The notes under the pieces: model-generated
The model's database searches: none
What the model saw: only the letters and a program-made list of their open reading frames with translations
Told to the model about the DNA's origin: nothing
Shown: one piece after another, positions 1 to 7,440 of the stretch
Numbering within the stretch: position 1 is the first letter of the stretch
How the letters are laid out: the number at the start of each line of letters is the position of its first letter
Made by a program: the position numbers and the translations under genes
Source of the DNA: Ferdinandcohnia sp036965045
Lineage (GTDB): Bacteria; Bacillota; Bacilli; Bacillales; Bacillaceae_L
Assembly: GCF_036965045.1 (NCBI RefSeq)
Contig: NZ_JBALOV010000029.1
Coordinates: 1-64,000 of the forward strand
Direction of reading: 5' to 3'
DNA length: 64,000 bases

Positions 1-63
1 AGTATTGATTGCTCAATAAGTTTGTTACTTAGAATTAAAACGTTGACGCTTGTATTGTGTTCA

Positions 64-75
64 GTTTTCAAAGAA
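64..75 (-). promoter_or_regulatory. rRNA leader boxA antitermination element
   Basis: Read on the minus strand this is TTCTTTGAAAAC, the conserved boxA core found in Bacillus rRNA leaders and 16S-23S spacers, where NusB/NusE bind to load the rRNA antitermination complex. It lies downstream of two consensus promoters, so the transcript runs leftward out of the window into a 16S rRNA gene. The 16S gene itself is not in the window. Confidence 0.8.
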
Positions 76-110
76 CTTTTGTTAGTAACTTCTCGCAAGG
101 AAGTTATTTT

Positions 111-139
111 AGTATAACAATTTTAAAAACCAATGTCAA
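111..139 (-). promoter_or_regulatory. rRNA operon promoter P2
   Basis: Minus strand: TTGACA (134-139) and TATACT (111-116) separated by 17 bp. This is a near-consensus sigma-A promoter just upstream of the boxA element. It is the proximal member of a tandem pair, which is the usual arrangement for Bacillus rrn operons. Confidence 0.85.
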
Positions 140-190
140 TTCCGTTTTCAATCTATCAATTTTATCAACAGAACAAAACTCAACTTTGTT

Positions 191-219
191 ATATTAACAT
201 AATAAATAACTTATGTCAA
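191..219 (-). promoter_or_regulatory. rRNA operon promoter P1
   Basis: Minus strand: TTGACA (214-219) and TAATAT (191-196) with a 17-bp spacer, 80 bp upstream of the second promoter. Tandem strong promoters followed by boxA identify the start of an rRNA operon. The remainder up to 435 shows no convincing gene; open frames there are AT-rich chance frames. Confidence 0.85.
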
Positions 220-435
220 CATCGTGTTGTTTTCTTCAAAGCGAAGCGACAAAATTTATAGTAACATCTCACCACCATTCCATCAACCCCCAAATTATTC
301 CAAAACACATTCTACAAAAATACTATATTTTTATAAAGATACTATCTATAGCTACTATTTCAATTGGATTAGTTTTGAAGCAACACACATTATATTTTTA
401 GGAATAAATTTATTTGTAACAGGACTATCTGTTTG

Positions 436-990
436 CTATTCTATCCATTTTGTGAGTGTCTCAAATGGTACTCGCTTTCCCTCCGGTAAACTCCTTGATG
501 GAAAACCAAAATAGAGGAAGCCAAGAACTTCGCCATTCTCAGATAAACCGAAGAATTCCCTCATTAATTGATCATACGTTGGCTTTCCTGTTCGCCAGAA
601 TCCCGCCAGTCCCAAGCTGTGTGCTTCAAGTAACATATTTTGAATACAAGCATATGTTGCACCATATTCTTCGACTTTTATTGCTTTTGGGTTTTCGCTT
701 GGTTCAACAGCAACCGCTATAATTACTGGTGCACGAAATGGTTTTTCTTGAATCTTTTCAAGCTTTTTCGCCTCGGTTTCACCATTTTTCTTGGCGATTT
801 TAAGTAACACATCACTTAGACGTTTCCTTCCCTCTCCTTGAAAGACAAAGAAACGCCATGGTTCTGTTCTAAAATGACAAGGAGCCCAAGTCCCTGCTTC
901 TAAAATTCTTTCTATTTTATCTTTTTCTACTTCTACATCCTTGACGAGCCCAAAGCTTCGACGTGTCCTTATTGCTTCATGCACATCCAT
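436..990 (-). CDS. nitroreductase family protein
   Basis: 184-aa FMN-dependent oxidoreductase of the nitroreductase superfamily, expected to be a cytosolic homodimer using NAD(P)H to reduce nitro or quinone-like substrates. The N-terminus has the family signature (AIRTRRSFG, residues 6-14) for FMN phosphate binding, followed by WAPCHFRTEPWRF near residues 36-48. A C-terminal GFxYFGFPS stretch also fits the family. The length is normal for the short YdjA-like group. The start is an ATG with AGGAGGG 7 bp upstream. It is a single gene facing the rRNA operon, and its physiological substrate cannot be told from sequence. Confidence 0.85.
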   Translation of the reverse strand: MDVHEAIRTRRSFGLVKDVEVEKDKIERILEAGTWAPCHFRTEPWRFFVFQGEGRKRLSDVLLKIAKKNGETEAKKLEKIQEKPFRAPVIIAVAVEPSENPKAIKVEEYGATYACIQNMLLEAHSLGLAGFWRTGKPTYDQLMREFFGLSENGEVLGFLYFGFPSRSLPEGKRVPFETLTKWIE

Positions 991-1106
991 ATAATCCCTC
1001 CTATGATAGCCTCTTACTAAAGTCTATACATACGATAGTCTAAATAGTATACGAACATATACTCTCTTTTCGAGGTGTGGACTAAAAACAAATATATAGT
1101 AGAAAA

Positions 1107-1132
1107 TAAGCCACTACTCAATAAGTGGCTTA
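1107..1132 (-). terminator. terminator after the small zinc-ribbon gene
   Basis: A 9-bp perfect stem (TAAGCCACT/AGTGGCTTA) with an 8-nt loop lies directly after the stop of the 46-aa gene. On the minus strand it is followed by a T-rich tract. Confidence 0.6.
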
Positions 1133-1273
1133 CTAAAAAAAGGTTTTAACTGTCTCTTCCTGCTTGTTGCATTCTGTACAGATACAGTCTATTTCTAAAG
1201 CTGTCTCCCTTAATTTGTGTGGAGTCTCCTTTTTACAATTTGTACAATATCGTTGTTCCGCTCTCTCTCTCAA
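1133..1273 (-). CDS. small CxxC-CxxC zinc-ribbon-like protein
   Basis: 46-aa protein starting at TTG with GGAGTG 8 bp upstream. Two pairs of cysteines (CTNC at residues 10-13 and CICTEC at 30-35) make a probable zinc ribbon. The rest is charged, with no signal peptide or membrane segment. A terminator hairpin follows the stop codon immediately, which supports a real transcribed gene. I do not recognise the family. It could be a small nucleic-acid-binding or regulatory protein, but no function is claimed. Confidence 0.6.
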   Translation of the reverse strand: MRERAEQRYCTNCKKETPHKLRETALEIDCICTECNKQEETVKTFF

Positions 1274-1412
1274 CGAAAATCACTCCTCTACTTATCGAAA
1301 AATATTCCATATACCATGGATAAATATAGTTTGCCTATAACTTAATTTATCAATCCTTTTCTTTACGATAATCAAAGATAATCTAGGGAGAAGCATCATT
1401 AGTTAATAAACA

Positions 1413-1437
1413 TAAAAAAACCCTCCTGAATGGAGGG
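1413..1437 (-). terminator. rpsN terminator
   Basis: CCCTCC-TGAAT-GGAGGG stem-loop; on the minus strand it is followed by TTTTTTT. It lies just beyond the rpsN stop codon. Confidence 0.85.
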
Positions 1438-1445
1438 AGAAAAGC

Positions 1446-1631
1446 TTACCAACTTGCTTTTTTCACGCCTGGTATTTGTCCCTTATAAGCTAGTTCACGG
1501 AAACAAATACGGCAAAGCTTAAACTTACGATATACAGAATGTGGACGACCACATCGCTCACAGCGTGTATATTCTTGTACTTTATATTTAGATGGACGCT
1601 TTTGTTTTGCGATCATCGATATTTTTGCCAT
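1446..1631 (-). CDS. rpsN: 30S ribosomal protein S14, zinc-binding (type Z)
   Basis: 61-aa S14 of the small zinc-containing type; it binds 16S rRNA in the head of the 30S subunit. CERC (residues 24-27) and CRIC (40-43) are the four zinc ligands, so this is the C+ form. The C-terminal half is essentially the same as the B. subtilis spc-operon protein. Here it stands alone with its own promoter-like sequence (TATAAT on the minus strand at 1674-1679) and terminator, not inside a ribosomal protein operon. Stand-alone S14 copies in Bacilli are often the zinc-free paralogue, so a zinc-type stand-alone copy is worth noting. AGGAGG precedes the ATG. Confidence 0.95.
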   Translation of the reverse strand: MAKISMIAKQKRPSKYKVQEYTRCERCGRPHSVYRKFKLCRICFRELAYKGQIPGVKKASW

Positions 1632-1720
1632 ATTAAATACCTCCTAAAATTTGTGAGGTAGGAGAGTTAAAATATTATAACGCTAGTGCTATTGGTTGAA
1701 AAGTGGTAATACTTGGTTAT

Positions 1721-1749
1721 GATAAAAAAGCTTTGGAAACAATCCAAAG
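1721..1749 (-). terminator. minus-strand terminator-like hairpin
   Basis: CTTTGG-AAACAAT-CCAAAG stem-loop; read on the minus strand it is followed by CTTTTTTATC. No gene is visible just upstream of it on that strand, so its purpose is unclear. Confidence 0.45.
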
Positions 1750-1784
1750 GGTTCTGTTTTTAGGTGCATTTTCACACCATAATT

Positions 1785-1806
1785 GACGTATGAATTGGCA
1801 TACGTC
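1785..1806. repeat. short perfect inverted repeat
   Basis: GACGTATG-AATTGG-CATACGTC, an 8-bp perfect stem followed on the plus strand by a T-rich tract. It lies in the 720-bp gap between rpsN and bmrA, which has no convincing gene. It could be a plus-strand terminator or a binding site. Confidence 0.5.
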
Positions 1807-2034
1807 TATTTCTTTATTTTTCAAGGTTTCTACGAAATTCCGTTAACTTTGACATAACAATTGATATCATTATTATGATGGAAAATAATACAATTAAAAA
1901 AGAGGGTCAAAACTTCTATCATTTACAGTGCCGTTTTGAGTACCAATTTCATTGATCTTGCTGCTAAATCCCACATCTAGAATCAAGAGCGCTCAACTTA
2001 TCGATTGGAAGATCAGGTGAAGCAACCAAGCTGA

Positions 2035-2227
2035 TATATAGACGGAAAAATTCCACTAAATTTGTAATTAACAATTAATAAGAGCTTAAATAGATGGAGA
2101 AATTCCGCCTATTTACTCGAAAAATGCGAAAATGGAAGGTTTTGCTTTTCATAATCGGAAATTCTCCCTTTATTTACCCCGAAACGAGCCCTGTTTAGCA
2201 TTTAACCGGAAAATCTCCGCTTATTTT
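2035..2227. repeat. cluster of four degenerate CGGAAA..TCCG intergenic repeats
   Basis: Four related short palindromic units lie about 50-65 bp apart: 2035-2062, 2086-2115, 2151-2176 and 2201-2227. Each has the plan (A)nGG(A/C)GGAAAATTCCnC(T)TATTT, that is, a purine-rich GGAAA or GGAGA followed by TTCC or TCTCC and then a TTATTT-like tail. They look like decayed copies of one element. No coding frame crosses the region. Confidence 0.6.
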
Positions 2228-2360
2228 ACTTTCGCTACTTATACTCGATTAAGAATCTTTTATTAAAAATAGAGTAAGGTTTATCTCGAAAGTCCAAAAA
2301 AACTTATTTTGATGCATTACATTGAACCGTATCACAAATAAATGAAGTTTTTGTATTCCA

Positions 2361-4094
2361 TTATGTCAACTGCTGCTCTGCAAAGCTTCGGTACAACTCA
2401 TGCTCCTCAATTAATTCCTGGTGCGTTCCCTTCCCTGTGACCTTACCTTTTTCAATAAATATAATTTGATCGGCATCGACAATCGTTGATAAGCGATGGG
2501 CAATGACGAAAGTGGTGCGTCCTTCCATTAAGCGTGACAGTGCTTCTTGAACGATGCTTTCGGATTGGCTATCTAGGCTTGCAGTTGCTTCGTCCATCAT
2601 GAGGATTTTCGGATCACGTAGAAACGCCCGTCCAATTGCAATTCGTTGTCTTTGTCCACCTGAAAGTTTCACCCCGCGCTCGCCTACTTCTGTGTCTAAT
2701 CCAAATGAAAATGCACGAATAAACTCATCAGCATAAGCCATTTTTGCAACTTGCCATAAACGTTCATCAGAAATTTCTTTTGCATCTTTTAGTCCATAAC
2801 ATAAATTTTCACGAATGGTTCCCGCCATCATCGCACTTTCCTGAGAGACATAGCCAATTTGGCTTCGCCAAGACTCTAATGAGAGTTCGTGAATTGGTGT
2901 GTCTCCGATCCTTATTTCACCTGAAGTCGGCTCGTAATAACGTTCCAATAAACCAAACATCGTCGTTTTTCCGCCCCCACTTGGCCCAGCAAAAGCAATC
3001 ATTTGGCCAGGTTTTGCTTCAAATGAGACATCTTCAATAACCGGCTCCTCTTTACTATAGGCGAAAGATACACGTTCTACATGAATTGGTAAATTCGAGA
3101 TATCCAGTTCTTTTCCGTTTTGGCCTTCTTCTAATGGAAGGTCAATGATATCGATAATCCGCTCTGTCGCACCTTTTGCTTTTTGAAGCTGGGTGAAGAA
3201 CATTGCAAATGATGTGATTGGAAAAATGATTTGGAACAGATAAAGCAGAAAGGCAACAAGAGACCCTGTCGTCATCGACCCATTCGCTACTCGAATACCT
3301 CCATACCCGATGATAGTGACAATGACAATCATCACAATTGTGTACATGATTGGACCGATTAGAGCGAAAATCTTCGCCTCTTTTAATCCATATGTAAGTA
3401 AATTTCGCACCCCCCTTATTCCCTTTTCTTCTTCAAAGCCCTCAGCTGTTGAGGACTTCATTAAGCGAATCTCACTGATTGTTTGTTGAATTTTCCCTGA
3501 AAATGTCGCGGTTTCATCCTGTAACCCTCGCGATATTTTCGCCATCTTTTGCCCAAGCGGCATCATAATAATCATTGTGAGTGGTACTGAAATGAGCATA
3601 AGTAGCGTCATCTTCCAGTCCATGATCAATAGAATGATGATCGCCCCGATGATCGAAATGACACCAGTGATAAATTGCGGGAAATGCTGTGAGATTAAAT
3701 CCTTTACAATTCCCGTATCATTAACAACCCGGCTCACTGACTCCCCACTTTGTTGTTTATCAAAGTAGCTAACTGGTAAACGAATGATTTTCTCCCACAT
3801 TTTTTCACGCAACCGAGCAACAATTCGTTGGCCAACTGCAGCAAGCATATAGGTCGACACTCCATCAATGACTGCCTGAAAAATAAACACAGCAGCAATC
3901 ACCGCAATAAGCGTAGCATTAACGGATATACCAGAAAACCCATCGACAAGCTCCCGCGTCAATAACGGAATCGACAGTCCCACAAAAGTCGTAATAATAC
4001 TCCCTATTAACCCAATTGTTAACGCTGCCTTTGGAATATTTGCCGACAAAATTAACTTAAAAAAAGGTTTTAACCCATTTGCTTCCTTTTTCAT
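2361..4094 (-). CDS. bmrA: BmrA-type homodimeric multidrug ABC exporter
   Basis: 577-aa half transporter, membrane domain then ATPase. It would work as a homodimer pumping hydrophobic drugs out of the membrane. Six membrane segments fill roughly residues 20-300. The ATPase has Walker A GPSGGGKTT, signature LSGGQ, Walker B ILMMDEATAS and H-loop AHRLST. Alignment by eye to B. subtilis BmrA is continuous from LKPFF at the N-terminus to FAEQQL at the end. I chose the ATG at 4094 because AAGGAG sits 9 bp upstream; a GTG 18 bp further upstream is the alternative start. It is monocistronic. Confidence 0.93.
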   Translation of the reverse strand: MKKEANGLKPFFKLILSANIPKAALTIGLIGSIITTFVGLSIPLLTRELVDGFSGISVNATLIAVIAAVFIFQAVIDGVSTYMLAAVGQRIVARLREKMWEKIIRLPVSYFDKQQSGESVSRVVNDTGIVKDLISQHFPQFITGVISIIGAIIILLIMDWKMTLLMLISVPLTMIIMMPLGQKMAKISRGLQDETATFSGKIQQTISEIRLMKSSTAEGFEEEKGIRGVRNLLTYGLKEAKIFALIGPIMYTIVMIVIVTIIGYGGIRVANGSMTTGSLVAFLLYLFQIIFPITSFAMFFTQLQKAKGATERIIDIIDLPLEEGQNGKELDISNLPIHVERVSFAYSKEEPVIEDVSFEAKPGQMIAFAGPSGGGKTTMFGLLERYYEPTSGEIRIGDTPIHELSLESWRSQIGYVSQESAMMAGTIRENLCYGLKDAKEISDERLWQVAKMAYADEFIRAFSFGLDTEVGERGVKLSGGQRQRIAIGRAFLRDPKILMMDEATASLDSQSESIVQEALSRLMEGRTTFVIAHRLSTIVDADQIIFIEKGKVTGKGTHQELIEEHELYRSFAEQQLT

Positions 4095-4162
4095 ATTATT
4101 TAACTCCTTCACAAAATCCTACTCCATAACGTACGAATCAACTCAAAAAAAGTTACACATAT

Positions 4163-4190
4163 CGGACGGAGGGTCAGGTACATCGTCCCT
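4163..4190. repeat. GGGACAGGT-family repeat, copy 1
   Basis: Degenerate copy (GGAC...TCAGGTACAT...GTCC) of a palindromic element seen five more times before 11 kb. It is followed by a second GGAAC/GTCC piece at 4201-4212. It lies between the divergent bmrA and 4266 genes. Confidence 0.5.
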
Positions 4191-4265
4191 AGTATAACAA
4201 TGGAACTTGTCCTAGGCACGTTTTTCAAAGACCTCTCATAATCTAATATAAATGGGGTGATTAAC

Positions 4266-4733
4266 GTGAAAAGATGGGTAAGAATTTTGATTTTAGCGTA
4301 TCTTTCCATTTTATTTTTCGGGAGTTTCTTAGCGGTAGGTGCCTTATGGATTGGAGCATTTGAAGAAACATATCCCAAATTATCAGAAATTAAGCCATTT
4401 TTGTATTATTTTTTTGCCGGAGCAATTGGCGGTTCACTTAGACACCTATATATGTTTTGTTCCCATTATATGAACGATGATATCATTGATCCTAGACACT
4501 GGATCATGTATATATTCTTCCCACTGTTTGCAACCGGAACAGCTGTCATCGCTGTCAACTTAATCCAAAGTGGCATTTTAATGATTGATTTCACCGATAA
4601 TATCGACGGTCCATATGCTCAAGTTAGTGTCGCTTTTTTTGTCGGTTTTGGCTTTAATCGTTTTCTCAATAAACTAAATGAGATCTCAACGGGCATGTTC
4701 AATATGAAAAAGCAACAACAAAAACAGGACTGA
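4266..4733 (+). CDS. membrane protein of unknown function, four predicted TM segments
   Basis: 155-aa protein with hydrophobic stretches near residues 6-30, 42-60, 77-100 and 115-132, and a basic, glutamine-rich tail (MKKQQQKQD). This looks like a four-helix inner-membrane protein with its C-terminus in the cytoplasm. I do not recognise a family. The GTG at 4266 is preferred over the one at 4257 because GGGGTGA sits 6 bp upstream of it. It is divergent from bmrA and followed by a bidirectional terminator. Confidence 0.7.
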   Translation: MKRWVRILILAYLSILFFGSFLAVGALWIGAFEETYPKLSEIKPFLYYFFAGAIGGSLRHLYMFCSHYMNDDIIDPRHWIMYIFFPLFATGTAVIAVNLIQSGILMIDFTDNIDGPYAQVSVAFFVGFGFNRFLNKLNEISTGMFNMKKQQQKQD

Positions 4734-4757
4734 GTGTTATAGCCCAGTCCTTACTTT
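4726..4757. terminator. bidirectional terminator between convergent genes
   Basis: AGGACTG/CAGTCCT stem with a 12-nt loop and TTACTTTTT on the plus side. It sits between the 4266 gene and the convergent AEC transporter gene. Confidence 0.8.
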
Positions 4758-5666
4758 TTAAATTAAATTCGCAAACACATACAAAATCACGATACTCACT
4801 AAAATGGTAATATTAGTTGTTGTTGCCATTAATCGAATGCTGTCGTTACTGTATTTAAACTCGATTGCAAATGGGATTGATGACGATGCCACAGGAAGTA
4901 ACAAGCCAATTAAGATCGTGTAGCGAAACATCTCGCCGTACGGAAGCAAAAATAACAATGTAACTCCAACAAGCAAGCCTACTCCATAACGGAAGGTTAA
5001 AAATTTAAGCATCGGTTTTAAAAATTCTTTTTCAAACTTAAAATTCAAATAAAGACCTAATAGTATTAAGCTCAACGGCATATTGGCCCCTGAAACAGTA
5101 CTCGCAACTTCAATCACCAGATCCGGTAATTTGATATGACTTAAGTTTAAAATACTAGCAAACAAGTATGTCATTAACGGAACGGATTTCACAAGCTTTT
5201 TTCCAATTTCAATTGGTTTTAAGCTTAGGCCATCTTTTGAAAAATAGCTTCCTAAAATATAAGCAATCCCAAAGACGATGATAGAGGTTCCCACATCAAA
5301 CATACTAAAATATGTCAATCCGTCCATTCCCCATATCGCAAACACAAGCGGAAATGCAAACAAGCCAACATTAAACCCCGAAGACATCATCAAAATCGAG
5401 CCCTTAAGTTCACTTTCCTCATTTTTGAAAATAAGCAAGCCGAGTAATGAAACAACAATACCATAAATAAGGACAATAATCGGAATCAAAATAAGGTTCG
5501 TTTCGATTTCAACGCGATCAAACGTCACCAGAACAAGTGCTGGAAGCGTAATTTTAAAGATAATCTTTGCAATTACCTCTCCATCCGCCTCTTTCAAAAA
5601 ATGAATACGTTTCAAAACATAACCAAGCGCTATAATCAAAATAATATAAAGAAATTCCTCATTCAT
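4758..5666 (-). CDS. AEC (auxin efflux carrier) family transporter
   Basis: 302-aa integral membrane protein with about ten hydrophobic segments in two halves, typical of the AEC branch of the bile/arsenite/riboflavin transporter superfamily. Bacterial members export or import small organic acids such as malate; the substrate here cannot be assigned. Conserved features include the MSSGFNVGLFAFPLVFAIWG region (about residues 95-115) and the GANMPLSLILLG segment near residue 195. The ATG at 5666 has GAGGAG 9 bp upstream and is preferred to a TTG seven codons earlier. It is a single gene. Confidence 0.85.
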   Translation of the reverse strand: MNEEFLYIILIIALGYVLKRIHFLKEADGEVIAKIIFKITLPALVLVTFDRVEIETNLILIPIIVLIYGIVVSLLGLLIFKNEESELKGSILMMSSGFNVGLFAFPLVFAIWGMDGLTYFSMFDVGTSIIVFGIAYILGSYFSKDGLSLKPIEIGKKLVKSVPLMTYLFASILNLSHIKLPDLVIEVASTVSGANMPLSLILLGLYLNFKFEKEFLKPMLKFLTFRYGVGLLVGVTLLFLLPYGEMFRYTILIGLLLPVASSSIPFAIEFKYSNDSIRLMATTTNITILVSIVILYVFANLI

Positions 5667-5726
5667 CAAAGCATGCTCCTCTATCAATCTAAAATTCTAT
5701 TCTAGTATACAGCATGCTGATTCGAA

Positions 5727-5738
5727 GGGACAGGTCCC
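5727..5738. repeat. GGGACAGGT-family repeat, copy 2 (minimal)
   Basis: GGGACAGGTCCC palindrome, matching the core of the element seen at 7371-7426, 10007-10049 and 10910-10950. It is in the 5' region of the AEC transporter gene. Confidence 0.5.
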
Positions 5739-5961
5739 GTAAATCAAATCTGACTTCACAACACTATTCTCTATATCGTTGGCACACAAAAAAACATATT
5801 AGTCTACTAGCAAACTATCCAAATATATCTTTGTTTACATTTTTGAATACGTTCAACAAATAAGTGTTGTTTTCATTTGCATTCCATCCTTACATCCGAA
5901 TAATAGAACCCATTTTTGGTAAAATAAAAGCAGTATACATGGAAATGAGGAGGCTGATAAG

Positions 5962-6075
5962 ATGCTGAGGGATTCAAAAGTAGATGCAAAAGGACATATC
6001 AAAAATGAACAAAAATCTTCTAAAAAACAGGTGAAACATACGTCTGAGCAAGCAAACAAAGAAAAAGATTTGTAA
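5962..6075 (+). CDS. small charged protein, unknown
   Basis: 37-aa lysine- and glutamate-rich protein without cysteines or a membrane segment (MLRDSKVDAKGHIKNEQ at the start). GAGGAGG lies 8 bp before the ATG, which is a strong initiation signal. A repeat copy and a 14-bp terminator stem follow. The composition resembles the many small hydrophilic Bacillus proteins of unknown role, some of them sporulation-linked, but I do not recognise this one. Confidence 0.55.
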   Translation: MLRDSKVDAKGHIKNEQKSSKKQVKHTSEQANKEKDL

Positions 6076-6080
6076 TCTCC

Positions 6081-6102
6081 GGGGGATACTGTAACTGTCC
6101 CC
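6081..6102. repeat. GGGACAGGT-family repeat, copy 3
   Basis: GGGG-ATACTGTAACTGT-CCCC, directly after the stop of the 37-aa gene. It is a diverged copy of the family. Confidence 0.45.
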
Positions 6103-6112
6103 TTGTACCAAA

Positions 6113-6156
6113 AAAACTGTTGAAAAGGATTGCGAAATCTCATTTTCAACAGTTTT
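6113..6156. terminator. bidirectional terminator
   Basis: A 14-bp perfect stem AAAACTGTTGAAAA/TTTTCAACAGTTTT with a 16-nt loop, A-rich on one side and T-rich on the other. It serves the 37-aa gene and the convergent ywnA gene, and overlaps the last codons of ywnA. Confidence 0.9.
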
Positions 6157-6577
6157 CTTTTTCATAAATGCCATCCACAATATCCTCTAAGGTTACGCTT
6201 GCAAGGACTTTCTCCATTGCAAATTGTGCTTGTGCAAATAGAGGCTCTATCGTGTTTTGAATATTTCTACCAACGGTACAATCAGGATTAGGGCTGTCGT
6301 GAACACTAAAAAGCTCGCCATCCTTTACTACATCAACCGCCTTATAAATATCTAGCATTGTAATTTCTGTAGGTCTTTTTGCTAATTTTGCACCAGCCAC
6401 ACCCGGATGCACCTTAATTAAGTTTGCTTTTTTTAGCATCCCCATAATTTTTCGAATAACAACAGGGTTTGTATTCACACTTGATGCTAAAAACCCTGAA
6501 GAACACTCGTCCTCTTTCGTTAAATGTATGAGGGAAAGTATATGAATACCAACAGAAAATCGACTACTGATGGACAT
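6146..6577 (-). CDS. ywnA: Rrf2 family transcriptional regulator (YwnA-like)
   Basis: 143-aa Rrf2-type winged-helix DNA-binding protein. The N-terminal helix-turn-helix includes the conserved SVNTNPVVIRKIMGMLKKA stretch (residues 32-50), followed by the wing GVAGAKLAK. Only one cysteine (C99) lies in the region where iron-sulfur Rrf2 proteins carry three, so an Fe-S cluster is unlikely and a thiol or other signal is more plausible. It is divergent from the ywnB gene, as in B. subtilis, and probably represses it through the tandem palindromes at 6661-6698. Confidence 0.88.
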   Translation of the reverse strand: MSISSRFSVGIHILSLIHLTKEDECSSGFLASSVNTNPVVIRKIMGMLKKANLIKVHPGVAGAKLAKRPTEITMLDIYKAVDVVKDGELFSVHDSPNPDCTVGRNIQNTIEPLFAQAQFAMEKVLASVTLEDIVDGIYEKENC

Positions 6578-6643
6578 CGTTCGTTCACCCTACTTTCGTA
6601 CTGTCACAATTAATATAGTTATTATACCTTAAATATGAATATG

Positions 6644-6672
6644 TTGACATGAAGAACACATGTAACTATAAT
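6644..6672 (+). promoter_or_regulatory. ywnB promoter
   Basis: TTGACA (6644-6649) and TATAAT (6667-6672) with a 17-bp spacer, a perfect sigma-A consensus 54 bp before the ywnB start codon. Its -10 box lies inside the first palindrome of the presumed YwnA operator. Confidence 0.88.
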
Positions 6673-6698
6673 AATTACATGTAATCGTTATAATTACA
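6661..6698. promoter_or_regulatory. two abutting 19-bp palindromes, probable YwnA operator
   Basis: 6661-6679 and 6680-6698 are both TGTAA-N9-TTACA, with no gap between them. The first covers the -10 box of the ywnB promoter and the second covers the transcription start. The position suits repression by the divergently encoded Rrf2 protein. Assignment to YwnA is inference from layout. Confidence 0.7.
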
Positions 6699-6725
6699 AG
6701 TTGAATTACATAGGAGGTCTACAAA

Positions 6726-7364
6726 ATGAAAGTTGGAATTATCGGTGCAAGTGGTAAAGCAGGAAGTCTTATTTTAAAAGAAGCTTTTGAAAGAGGTCAT
6801 GAAGTTACGGCGATTGTTCGGGACGCATCTAAAATACAGAACGATCAGGTGTCTGTATTAGAAAAAAACGTCCTAGAATTAAAATCCGAAGATGTTAAAA
6901 ACTTCGATGTAGTGGTAAATGCTTTTGGTGCACCTCTAGGAGAAGAGCAAGCTCATGTTGATGCAGGCCATGCATTAATTGAGGCTGTTAAGGGAACAAA
7001 CACAAGAATTATCGTTGTTGGTGGTGCAGGTAGCCTTTATGTTGATGAGGCAAAAACTGTTCAAGTCATCGACACTCCAGAATTTCCAGATATTGTCAAA
7101 CCCACAGCAAAAGGTCAAGCACGTAACTTTCAAGAATTACAAGAAACAGCTGATATTAGCTGGACATTCATTAGCCCTTCCGCTGTGTTCGATGCAGAGG
7201 GAAAAAGAACAGGTTCCTACAAATTAGGTAAAGACAACTTACTGGTAAATTCAAAAGGAGAAAGCTATATCAGTTACGCAGACTTCGCTATTGCCGTAGT
7301 CGATGAAATCGAAAATCCAAAACATATCAACCAAAGATTCACAATCGTAGGCGAAACTAACTAA
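6726..7364 (+). CDS. ywnB: NAD(P)-binding oxidoreductase/epimerase-like protein (YwnB)
   Basis: 212-aa Rossmann-fold protein of the NAD(P)H-binding (NmrA/SDR-atypical) family. MKVGIIGASGKAG at the N-terminus is the dinucleotide-binding glycine motif; ISYADFAIAVVDEIE near residue 180 is also typical. It closely resembles B. subtilis YwnB over its full length. The substrate is unknown; redox or electrophile-stress roles have been suggested for such proteins. AGGAGG lies 8 bp before the ATG. It is divergent from ywnA and probably controlled by it. Confidence 0.85.
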   Translation: MKVGIIGASGKAGSLILKEAFERGHEVTAIVRDASKIQNDQVSVLEKNVLELKSEDVKNFDVVVNAFGAPLGEEQAHVDAGHALIEAVKGTNTRIIVVGGAGSLYVDEAKTVQVIDTPEFPDIVKPTAKGQARNFQELQETADISWTFISPSAVFDAEGKRTGSYKLGKDNLLVNSKGESYISYADFAIAVVDEIENPKHINQRFTIVGETN

Positions 7365-7370
7365 ATTTAT

Positions 7371-7426
7371 GGACAGAGGAACAGGTACATGACCCTCTGG
7401 GGACAATGTGCCTGTCCTTTTGTACC
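7371..7426. repeat. GGGACAGGT-family repeat, copy 4
   Basis: GGACA...ACAGGTACAT...ATGTGCCTGTCC inverted repeat. The arms at 7381-7390 and 7406-7415 pair with one mismatch. It sits between ywnB and the VOC gene and supplies a spurious GTG start to the latter. Confidence 0.65.
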
Positions 7427-7440
7427 TCGTGAGGGAAGAA

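Noticed and set aside
213..514. Plus-strand frames at the left edge
   Set aside because: AT-rich chance frames across rRNA promoters and antisense to the nitroreductase; no family resemblance.
1632..1720. Zur operator upstream of rpsN
   Set aside because: No good match to the Bacillus Zur palindrome; only a weak promoter-like -10 box.
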